DNA of 5,840 nt from Prevotellaceae bacterium (GTDB lineage Bacteria; Bacteroidota; Bacteroidia; Bacteroidales; UBA932). How positions within the stretch are numbered: the first letter of the stretch is position 1; each line of letters starts with the position of its first letter. Positions 1-5,840 of this stretch are shown one piece after another. A model generated the notes under the pieces. The model ran no database searches and was not told the DNA's origin. It worked only from the letters and a program-made list of their open reading frames with translations. Both the position numbers and the translations under genes were made by a program. The DNA is taken from the NCBI GenBank assembly GCA_031273285.1, contig JAISSE010000084.1:1-5840 (forward strand), written 5' to 3'.

Positions 1-1
1 G

Positions 2-262
2 GTAACAGGCATCAAAAGCAACATGAAGAACCGGCTGATGAGCATGCATGACCGAATCATGCTTCGAAAACGTTCTATAATCGAGACAATTAACGATCAA
101 CTGAAGAACATATGCGAGATAGAGCATTCGAGACATCGCTCGCTGCATAACTTCCTCATGAATCTGGTGGCTGTGCTTGCTGCATATGCGTTTTTCGATA
201 AAAAGCCTGCCATCCGGTTCGATAAAGTGCCGATGCACGGACAGTTGGCTCTGTTTCAGTAA
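2..262 (+). CDS. IS982-family transposase, C-terminal part (5' end outside window)
   Basis: This is the last 86 codons of a DDE transposase that would catalyse movement of an IS982-family insertion sequence. The frame is open from base 2 and ends at TAA (260-262). An ATG at 23 lies inside the conserved block and is not a plausible true start, because the residues before it (VTGIKSN) fit the family. Recognisable family features are the stretch MKNRLMSMHDRIMLRKRS, then IIETINDQLKN containing the glutamate (visible residue 28) that I take as the last acidic residue of the catalytic triad, and IEHSRHRSLHNFLMNLVA, followed by a hydrophobic segment and a lysine-rich tail. The family call rests on recognised motifs; the catalytic role of the glutamate is inferred. 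Whether the element is intact cannot be judged, as about two thirds of the gene is missing. It is the only gene here on the plus strand and converges on the HU-related gene. Confidence 0.85.
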   Translation, partial: VTGIKSNMKNRLMSMHDRIMLRKRSIIETINDQLKNICEIEHSRHRSLHNFLMNLVAVLAAYAFFDKKPAIRFDKVPMHGQLALFQ

Positions 263-464
263 ATTTTTGCGCATCCTTAAAATATTGGACCGCCGGAATT
301 GTTATTTTGTCGGATAAACTTTTTATACCCGACTGCCTGATGGGTTTTTGGCTGGCGCTTAAACGGAACTCAGGTGTATAATTTCGGCAAATCGTGTATT
401 TTTAACAGCGGCATATCATTTTCCAAAATATATGCTTTAAAGCATTTCTCTATTGCCTGCTGAC
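263..464. other. Non-coding flank between the transposase and the 23-bp array; probable IS end
   Basis: No credible gene is present. The stretch probably contains the right end of the IS982-family element, but the left end is outside the window, so the terminal inverted repeat cannot be confirmed. A candidate right end is the segment around 358-377 containing GGAACTCAGGTGT. It lies about 100 bases after the transposase stop, which would fit an element of about 1 kb. No target duplication can be assessed. A perfect 14-bp palindrome follows at 432-445. Confidence 0.4.
432..445. other. Perfect 14-bp palindrome
   Basis: ATGCTTTAAAGCAT reads identically on both strands. It lies beyond the 23-bp array, about 130 bases downstream of the HU-related gene's stop on the minus strand. 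The short stem is A/T-rich, and no long T run follows on either strand, so a terminator role is possible but weakly supported. It could also be a protein-binding site or chance in an A/T-rich region. Confidence 0.35.
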
Positions 465-588
465 GCGGAAAGTAGTACGACCACCTTGCGGAAAGTAGTA
501 CAACTACCTTGCGGAAAGTGGCACGATCATCTTGCGGAAAGTAGTACAACCATCTTGCGGAAGGTGGTGATACTACTTTGCGGAAAGT
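465..588. repeat. 23-bp tandem repeat array, five full copies plus a 9-bp partial
   Basis: Full copies occupy 465-487, 488-510, 511-533, 534-556 and 557-579; a partial copy (GCGGAAAGT) follows at 580-588. Each unit begins GCGGAA(A/G)GT and ends mostly ACCTT or ATCTT, with variation concentrated in the middle. Copies 1 and 2 differ at only two positions and copy 5 is the most diverged. Units are self-complementary in part (AAGTAGT against ACTACCTT), and copies 4 and 5 together form a longer imperfect dyad running from AAAGTAGTA to TACTACTTT. The array enters the coding region of the HU-related gene: its stop (573-575) is in copy 5 and residues S130-K132 are encoded by copy 5 and the partial copy. 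There are no spacers, so this is not a CRISPR array. Confidence 0.95.
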
Positions 589-971
589 TCATCCAAAGGT
601 TTCAGTCGGATATGATCCATCTCTTTCTGAAATGCCTCATCCGGACGGAAACGGATATGTATTCCCGTGCAGTTGCGGGCATTTGCTTCCGCTTCCGTTT
701 CCGATGCCGACGAATTTACCGTAAGATAAAACGTACCCAAATCGTCTATTTGAGCCGTATAACCCTCTTTGAGCGTTGCTTTCAACACTTTCACAAATTC
801 GTAGAGACCGATTTCGGCTTCTTTCGGATTGAGGGTAGTTTCGTCAGCCATGCGTTGCGTGATTTCCTTTGTTCTCCGCGTACCCAGACTTTTCAAAATG
901 ATGTACCATTTTTTCACTCCGCCGGGATTGCGCGGGTCGTTACGTTGAATTTTTCTAAAAAAAACTGCCAT
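573..971 (-). CDS. HU-related DNA-binding protein (Bacteroidales type)
   Basis: A 132-residue protein of the HU/IHF-like fold, expected to bind DNA and shape the nucleoid or act as an accessory factor; its specific role is unknown. It opens with MAVFFRKIQR and a basic segment with KKWYIILKSLG, typical of the longer Bacteroidales HU-related family rather than canonical 90-residue HU. The characteristic block ADETTLNPKEAE (42-53) is followed by a helical region. Then come the beta-arm segment with DDLGTFYLTV (76-85) and IHIRFRPDEAF (104-114), matching the RxxFxPxxxF-type end of HU folds. The start is the ATG at 969-971; the leader is A/T-rich without a clear Shine-Dalgarno. It sits behind its own Bacteroidetes-type promoter and is probably monocistronic. 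The C-terminal tail (LDELSAK) is unusual in that its last codons and stop come from the 23-bp tandem array. Family is clear from motifs; function is inferred. Confidence 0.92.
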   Translation of the reverse strand: MAVFFRKIQRNDPRNPGGVKKWYIILKSLGTRRTKEITQRMADETTLNPKEAEIGLYEFVKVLKATLKEGYTAQIDDLGTFYLTVNSSASETEAEANARNCTGIHIRFRPDEAFQKEMDHIRLKPLDELSAK

Positions 972-1025
972 AATATGTTACTTTAAATGATGAAATAATA
1001 AAGTTTACCTTTTTCTTTTCTTCCG

Positions 1026-1782
<757 letters not shown>

Positions 1783-1807
1783 TGTGCAATCGGTAACGGC
1801 GGGAGAT

Positions 1808-2572
1808 TCAGGTTATCTTTTTCAGAGCTTCTTCGCATTTTTCCCTGACGAACGAAAACATGACAGCCGGTTTCTGCCCCGGTTTTCTATAAATTTCATC
1901 CAGTTTCCTGACATATTCCGTCGACAGTATCTTGCGCTGAAAATTACGTCTGTCCAGCTCCCGCCCAAGTATCGCTTCATAGATGTTCCGCAGTTCGGAC
2001 AGAGGAAACTTTTCGGGTAAAAGTTTATATCCTATCGGAATGATACGTATTTGAGTTCGGATAACAGACAGCGCTTTTTCGATGATGCCGTTATGGTCGG
2101 AATACAGCGGGGGTATTTCGTCGATACCGAACCACCGGAGTTCCTCGTCGCCGTCGGTGCGAATCCGCACCTTCGAATATTCCAGAAAAGCACAGTATCC
2201 GATACTGACAAAACGCTGTGCAATCCAGTGGTTTTCGTCGCGAAGTCCCAGCTTGAGCAAAATATCCCTGTGCTCTTTCAGATTGGGTCGCACCGTGCTG
2301 CCGAATGCGTGAAACTGATATAAATAGATACTGTCCAGCCCCGTCTTTTTTTTCAGAACGCGACAGGCGGCGGCGTCGATGTCTTCGTCCTTCATTATAA
2401 GCCCTACCGGCAGCATCCATTTGTCGGAGACATTGAATTTGTTTAACAGAACTTTCAACATCCTGTCGTGAAAACCGAAAATCACACAGTCGATGGAAAT
2501 CCCCTGCTGATAAACAGCTTCCCCGTTCATTAACCTGTCGATAATCTTTTCCTTTTCCATAATTAATTCCAT
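1808..2572 (-). CDS. Nudix-domain winged-helix transcriptional regulator (NrtR/AraR-like)
   Basis: A 254-residue protein with an N-terminal Nudix fold (about 22-155) and a C-terminal winged-helix domain (about 176-241), the architecture of NrtR/AraR-type repressors. The Nudix part includes WMLPVGLI (52-59). The box at 57-79 keeps the spacing of GX5EX7REUXEEXGU (G57, E63, R71, G78), but REUXEE reads RVLKKK at 71-76, so the metal-binding glutamates are lost and hydrolysis is unlikely; it probably senses a ligand instead. The winged-helix part has the family hallmark FPLSELRNIYEAILG (189-203) followed by LDRRNFQRKIL (206-216), the probable DNA-contacting helix. Known relatives respond to NAD-related metabolites or sugars such as arabinose; no such pathway genes are nearby, so the effector cannot be named. 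The start could be ATG 2570-2572 or the in-frame ATG 2558-2560 (MEKEK). It leads trmN6 and follows a repeat-rich gap that may hold its operator. Confidence 0.9.
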   Translation of the reverse strand: MELIMEKEKIIDRLMNGEAVYQQGISIDCVIFGFHDRMLKVLLNKFNVSDKWMLPVGLIMKDEDIDAAACRVLKKKTGLDSIYLYQFHAFGSTVRPNLKEHRDILLKLGLRDENHWIAQRFVSIGYCAFLEYSKVRIRTDGDEELRWFGIDEIPPLYSDHNGIIEKALSVIRTQIRIIPIGYKLLPEKFPLSELRNIYEAILGRELDRRNFQRKILSTEYVRKLDEIYRKPGQKPAVMFSFVREKCEEALKKIT

Positions 2573-2582
2573 TTGATTTTAT

Positions 2583-2616
2583 TTTACATGATTAATTTCC
2601 TTTACATGATTAATTT
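2583..2616. promoter_or_regulatory. Two 16-bp direct repeats next to the regulator start; possible operator
   Basis: TTTACATGATTAATTT occurs exactly at 2583-2598 and 2601-2616, an 18-base step, ending 11 bases before the longer start codon of the Nudix-type regulator. The position would suit an autoregulatory site, but the same motif family fills the rest of the gap, so these may simply be two more copies of the dispersed repeat. The repeat itself is certain; the operator role is a guess. Confidence 0.35.
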
Positions 2617-2618
2617 AT

Positions 2619-2763
2619 TTTTACACGATTAACACGATTTACATGATTTATTTTACACGATTTACAGGATTTACAGGACGACCGACGGGATTCGCCGAAC
2701 AATATCGACGAATCCTGTTAATCCTGAAAATCATGTTAATCGTGTAAAATAATAAAATCATGT
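2619..2763. repeat. Degenerate 9-bp repeat (GATTWACAN) arranged as a long imperfect inverted repeat
   Basis: On the plus strand up to about 2678, copies such as GATTAACAC, GATTTACAT and GATTTACAG follow each other, often in 9-base register. From about 2713 onward the same units appear in reverse orientation. The arms are 2641-2678 and 2713-2763: both run ACATGATTT, TTTTACACGATT, then two CAGGA-type units, the right arm having one extra 9-base unit plus a few other small insertions. The centre (2679-2712) is G/C-richer and contains a smaller dyad, GGATTCG (2688-2694) against CGAATCC (2709-2715). The transcript of either strand could fold into an extended hairpin. Confidence 0.85.
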
Positions 2764-2857
2764 TAATTCTGCAAAAAATCCTTAGAAAAAATAAATCCGG
2801 TTAATCATGTGCAAAAAATATTTACACGTGAATTATTGTCAACAAACATGTTCAATC

Positions 2858-2913
2858 ATTCGTAATTCGTAATTCGTAATTTTTAATTTTTAATTTTTAA
2901 TTTTTAATTTTTA
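2858..2913. repeat. Compound heptamer array: three ATTCGTA then five ATTTTTA
   Basis: Copies of ATTCGTA at 2858-2864, 2865-2871 and 2872-2878 pass without break or phase change into ATTTTTA at 2879-2885, 2886-2892, 2893-2899, 2900-2906 and 2907-2913. The two unit types differ at two positions, which suggests one array with a variant that spread. On the minus strand the units are TACGAAT and TAAAAAT. The folD stop TAA (2904-2906) is the first three bases of one TAAAAAT unit, and the last folD codons lie in the next. Confidence 0.95.
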
Positions 2914-3779
2914 ATTAAATAATATGCTTTCAGTGTGTTTTTCAGAAGAGCGACTCGGGTCATCGGACCTACTCCTCCGGGAACCGGAGTGATGAAGGAT
3001 GCCTTTGCCGATACTTCGTCGAATTTGACATCGCCGACCAGACGGAAACCGTTCCTGTTGTCGGCTTTAACCCTTGTTATACCGACGTCGATAACCACGG
3101 CGCCCTCTTTAACCATGTCGCCGGTAAGAAATTCGGGAACACCCAGAGCCGCCACGATAATGTCCGCTCCGGCGCATATTTCTCCGATATTCCTGCTTCG
3201 GCTGTGACACACCGTAACCGTGCAGTCGCCGGGGTAAGCCTTCCGCGACAGCAGGTTTGCCATCGGACGCCCGACAATGTTGCTGCGTCCGAGAACAACA
3301 CAGTTTTTACCCGCCGTTTCGATGCCGTAACGTTTCATCAGTTCGATTATCCCGTCGGGAGTCGCCGAAACGAATGCCGGAAAGCCCGTTACCATTCTGC
3401 CCACATTCGCGGGATGAAACCCGTCGACATCCTTGTCGGGATTTATCGCTTCGATAACCGCCCTTTCGGAGATATGCTTCGGCAAAGGCAGCTGAACAAT
3501 CAGCCCCGTAACTTCGCCGTCGCTGTTCAACCTGACGATTTCCGACAGAAGTTCCTCCTGTGAAATCGAATCGGGAAACCGCAGCACCGTCGAACGGAAA
3601 CCGACTTCGCGACAGTCCTTTTCCTTGTGTCCCACATACGTTTCGCTTGCGCCGTCGTTGCCCACGAGTATCGCCGCCAGATGCGGCGCGGGTTTTCCGG
3701 CAGCGACAATCGCCTTTACCGTTTCGGAGATTTCCTTTTTTATCTCCATTGATATTTTTTTACCGTCTAAAATTATCAT
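2904..3779 (-). CDS. folD: Bifunctional methylenetetrahydrofolate dehydrogenase/methenyltetrahydrofolate cyclohydrolase
   Basis: A 291-residue cytoplasmic enzyme that interconverts 5,10-methylene-, 5,10-methenyl- and 10-formyl-tetrahydrofolate using NADP(H), supplying one-carbon units for purines and formyl-Met-tRNA. All family landmarks are present. They are Y48 and catalytic K52 in [17 protein letters not shown] (95-100), [13 protein letters not shown] (115-127) with D119 in the folate site, ATPDGI (139-144), the dinucleotide-binding loop [11 protein letters not shown] (162-172), [17 protein letters not shown], and [10 protein letters not shown] (265-274). Length is normal (about 280-295). 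The start is the ATG at 3777-3779, giving MIILDGKKI as expected for the family; the leader is A/T-rich without a clear ribosome binding site. It follows the RelA/SpoT homologue by 36 bases on the same strand with no obvious terminator or promoter between, so co-transcription is likely. Its last codons and stop lie in a heptamer array. Confidence 0.97.
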   Translation of the reverse strand: MIILDGKKISMEIKKEISETVKAIVAAGKPAPHLAAILVGNDGASETYVGHKEKDCREVGFRSTVLRFPDSISQEELLSEIVRLNSDGEVTGLIVQLPLPKHISERAVIEAINPDKDVDGFHPANVGRMVTGFPAFVSATPDGIIELMKRYGIETAGKNCVVLGRSNIVGRPMANLLSRKAYPGDCTVTVCHSRSRNIGEICAGADIIVAALGVPEFLTGDMVKEGAVVIDVGITRVKADNRNGFRLVGDVKFDEVSAKASFITPVPGGVGPMTRVALLKNTLKAYYLIKN

Positions 3780-3815
3780 AATAATATCTTTTTTAATATT
3801 TTGTATTCTTGAAAA

Positions 3816-5840
3816 TCAGCTGGAAAGCCTGATAACCTTTTCCACGCCTTTTATCTGCAGCAAATGCACCGTCAGCATGTCCAGCTGTTTTTTATAGTGA
3901 AGATAAACCTGCAGCCGCGCTTCGAAAATGCCCTTTTCGTTCGATATATTCAGGGATCTCACCGAAATGCCCGTATCTTTCATTATGACGTCGTTGATAT
4001 GTCCCATAATTCCGTGTTCGTCGTAGCCCGTTATTTTGAGAGTCGCCTGAAACGACTGCGCTTCCTTTGTCTGCTTCCATTTCGCCCGCACCACCCTGTA
4101 GCTGTATTTGTCGAGCAGACGGACGGCATTGGGACAGGTTACGCGATGTATTTTTATACCCTCCTTTATCGTAACAAAGCCGAAAATTTCGTCGCCGAAA
4201 ATCGGATTGCAGCATTTCGCGAGTTTAACGGCTATATTGTTGAGGTTCTCGTCTATTTCGAGACAATCGGAATTTTCGCTTTTTTTCCGCTTGACGGGCG
4301 TCTGCTCGCCTGCGCCCGTATCCTGCGTATCGACAGCCTTCTGTTCGCTGTTCTGCAAAAGTCCCTTGACCTCCGTCAAATCTATCTTTTCGTCGCCGAT
4401 AGCCGTATACAAATCGGTTATTACCTTAAATTTGTAGTGTTTGACGAGAAACGCCAGAATTTCGTCGTTCAGCGACAGTTTCCAATTTTTCAGTCTTCTG
4501 TCGAGCATCTCTTTTCCCAGACCGGCAAGTTTGGTCGCTTCCTCGCGCATGCGCTGTTTGATTCTTGAGCGCGCCTTCGATGTTACGACATAATTCAGCC
4601 AGTCGGCTTTGGGAATCTGATTTTTTGCGGTGAGTATTTCGACCACGTCGCCCGTTTTCAGTTTATCCTTGATGGTTGTATTTTTGCCGTTTATCCTTGC
4701 GCCCACGCATTTGGAGCCTACGCCGGTGTGGATGTCGAAAGCAAAGTCGAGAACGGTGGAACCCGCCGGCAACTGCCGTAAATCGCCCGCCGGAGTAAAG
4801 ACAAATATCTCGTCGTGCTTCAATTCCTGCAACGAAGCCTGAGCGTCGATGTTTTCGCTTGGGGAATTTAACAGTGTACGAACCTTTTCCAGCCACAGCT
4901 GCATGTTTTCCAGCTGACGGACGCCCTTGTACCGCCAGTGCGCCGCTATCCCGCTTTCGGCGATTTCGTCCATCCGCGTGCTGCGTATCTGCACTTCAAC
5001 GGTTTTTTTATCGGGCGTATCGACGGTTATATGCAGCGATTCGTATCCCGTCGGACGCGGCGAGGATATCCAGTCGCGCAAACGGCTGGTATTCGGCGTA
5101 TAGATGTTTGTTACAATGGAATAAACTTTCCAGCAGTCCGGCTTTTCGTCCTGCGGCAGCGAATCGGTTATTATCCTTATCGCAAAAACATCGTAGATGC
5201 CTTCGAAAGGCACCTGCTGTTTCCGCATTTTTCGCCAGATGGAATACACCGATTTTGTGCGGCTTTTTATACGATATTTTATCCCCGCGCGTTTCAGTTC
5301 CCTTTCGATGGGTTTCAGAAAATCCGCAATCATCCTGCTGCGCTCGCTGTCGGAAGTGCGGAGTTTCGTTACTATCTCTCTGTACGCTTCGGGTTCGGAA
5401 TATTTCAGCGCGGTATCTTCCAGTTCCTGTTTGATGTTGTACAGACCCAGCTGATGAGCCAGCGGAGCGTACAGCAGCAGTGTTTCATTGGATTTTTTCA
5501 ACTGTTTCGAAGCTTGAAAAAAAGACAGTGAACGCATAATCTCAAGCCTGTCGGCAAGTTTTATCAGTATAACCCTCGGATCGGGAGAAAGGGATACTAT
5601 CAGTTTGCGGAATTTCTCTGCCTGCAAACCGGTAACTTTGATGTCGATATTCGATATTTTGTTCAAATCGACAGCCATTTTTACGATGTCGTCCGGAAAA
5701 ATTCCGGTAATATTTTTCTCTTCGGGATTCGATTCGTGCAAAAACATTGCGGCAACGGAAACAGCCGTTAAACCCAGCTCCTTTACAAGTATCTCGGCAA
5801 TCGATACGGCATGAAAAACAAACGGGTCGCCGTTTTCGCG
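3816..5840 (-). CDS. RelA/SpoT homologue (RSH) with degenerate hydrolase domain; 5' end outside window
   Basis: 674 codons are visible (numbered from base 5840) of a long (p)ppGpp enzyme that transfers pyrophosphate from ATP to GDP/GTP. The frame stays open to the window edge, with HD-domain sequence (GDPFVFHAVSIAEIL) before the ATG at 5745-5747, so that ATG is internal; perhaps 50-60 residues are missing. The order is HD domain (1 to about 160), synthetase (about 186-306), TGS (about 343-403), helical region, conserved-cysteine domain with C543, C544, H565 and C569, and ACT (about 597-671). Synthetase motifs look intact: YRIKSRTKSVYSIWRKM, RLRD (253-256, like the RxKD of bifunctional enzymes), GYESLH (265-270), VEVQIR (281-286). 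The HD domain is altered: HE replaces HD at 35-36, and LADRLEIMRSL replaces the usual LADRLHNMRTL. Synthesis is therefore likely, hydrolysis doubtful. The TGS and ACT domains suggest ribosome-linked control. folD follows 36 bases downstream. Confidence 0.95.
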   Translation of the reverse strand, partial: RENGDPFVFHAVSIAEILVKELGLTAVSVAAMFLHESNPEEKNITGIFPDDIVKMAVDLNKISNIDIKVTGLQAEKFRKLIVSLSPDPRVILIKLADRLEIMRSLSFFQASKQLKKSNETLLLYAPLAHQLGLYNIKQELEDTALKYSEPEAYREIVTKLRTSDSERSRMIADFLKPIERELKRAGIKYRIKSRTKSVYSIWRKMRKQQVPFEGIYDVFAIRIITDSLPQDEKPDCWKVYSIVTNIYTPNTSRLRDWISSPRPTGYESLHITVDTPDKKTVEVQIRSTRMDEIAESGIAAHWRYKGVRQLENMQLWLEKVRTLLNSPSENIDAQASLQELKHDEIFVFTPAGDLRQLPAGSTVLDFAFDIHTGVGSKCVGARINGKNTTIKDKLKTGDVVEILTAKNQIPKADWLNYVVTSKARSRIKQRMREEATKLAGLGKEMLDRRLKNWKLSLNDEILAFLVKHYKFKVITDLYTAIGDEKIDLTEVKGLLQNSEQKAVDTQDTGAGEQTPVKRKKSENSDCLEIDENLNNIAVKLAKCCNPIFGDEIFGFVTIKEGIKIHRVTCPNAVRLLDKYSYRVVRAKWKQTKEAQSFQATLKITGYDEHGIMGHINDVIMKDTGISVRSLNISNEKGIFEARLQVYLHYKKQLDMLTVHLLQIKGVEKVIRLSS

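Larger units (their letters stand above)
2573..2903. other. 331-base non-coding, repeat-filled gap between folD and the Nudix regulator
   Basis: No gene is supported. The left two thirds consist largely of a degenerate 9-bp repeat and an imperfect inverted repeat (separate entries), and the right end is a heptamer array reaching into folD. A short direct repeat TGCAAAAAAT occurs at 2770-2779 and 2810-2819. The regulator's promoter should be here, but I find no clean TAnnTTTG with a properly spaced TTG on the minus strand. A convincing terminator for folD is also not visible. Confidence 0.7.

Noticed and set aside
432..445. Rho-independent terminator for the HU gene or the IS element
   Set aside because: The palindrome is A/T-rich with no real loop and no following run of T on either strand, so it was kept only as a palindrome.
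465..588. CRISPR array
   Set aside because: The 23-bp units follow each other directly without spacers, they vary in sequence, and there are no cas genes.
453..986. 177-codon plus-strand open frame across the 23-bp array and the HU-related gene
   Set aside because: It overlaps the HU gene on the opposite strand over most of its length, begins in repeat DNA, and its translation shows no recognisable domain. The HU family motifs on the minus strand decide the case.
2619..2763. Insertion sequence or MITE with terminal inverted repeats
   Set aside because: The symmetry comes from many short degenerate units rather than defined termini, and no target duplication or transposase remnant is visible. 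A genome-wide search would be needed.
3864..4568. 234-codon plus-strand open frame opposite the RSH 3' half
   Set aside because: It is antisense to the TGS, cysteine and ACT regions of the RSH protein and has no recognisable domain.
4859..5531. Overlapping plus-strand open frames of 191 and 197 codons opposite the RSH synthetase domain
   Set aside because: They are shadows of a conserved coding region; neither shows a known motif.
5745..5747. ATG as the start of the RSH gene
   Set aside because: The frame continues upstream to the window edge with conserved HD-domain sequence, including the first histidine of the domain, so the true start lies outside the window.

Overview
The window looks like chromosomal DNA from a member of the Bacteroidetes, most likely order Bacteroidales. 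The main grounds are a Bacteroidales-type HU-related DNA-binding protein, a good match to the Bacteroidetes -33/-7 promoter (TTG, 18 bases, TACTTTTG) in front of it, the lack of clear Shine-Dalgarno sequences with A/T-rich leaders instead, and a Nudix-type regulator of the kind common in this phylum. No tRNA, rRNA, CRISPR array, origin or prophage was seen.

Layout from left to right. Bases 2-262 (+) hold the last 86 codons of an IS982-family transposase that begins before the window. Bases 263-572 are non-coding: the probable right flank of the insertion sequence, a 14-bp palindrome and a 23-bp tandem repeat array. Everything after that is on the minus strand, so it is transcribed from right to left: a RelA/SpoT homologue (3816-5840, start outside the window), folD (2904-3779) 36 bases behind it, a 331-base repeat-rich gap, a Nudix-winged-helix regulator (1808-2572), a tRNA1(Val) m6A37 methyltransferase (1072-1782) 25 bases behind it, then a promoter and the HU-related gene (573-971).

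The genes form three likely transcription units: rsh-folD, nudix regulator-trmN6, and the HU gene alone. They cover the stringent response, one-carbon folate metabolism, an unidentified regulatory circuit, tRNA modification and nucleoid structure. No dedicated accessory system joins them. Two proteins have lost catalytic residues in a conserved enzyme domain: the RSH hydrolase (HD) domain has HE for HD plus further changes, and the regulator has REUXEE replaced by RVLKKK in its Nudix box.

The most unusual feature is the repeat architecture. Three of the four complete genes (HU gene, trmN6, folD) have their stop codon inside a short tandem repeat array with a period of 23 or 7 bp. None of these periods is a multiple of three. 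In both heptamer arrays the stop codon is exactly the first three bases of the unit as read on the coding strand, so each array places stops in all three frames. One heptamer array also supplies the -33 element of the HU promoter. The remaining intergenic gap is filled by a degenerate 9-bp repeat arranged as a long imperfect inverted repeat. I see no evidence for a new multi-gene system here; the repeats and the two degenerate enzyme domains are what deserve a second look.
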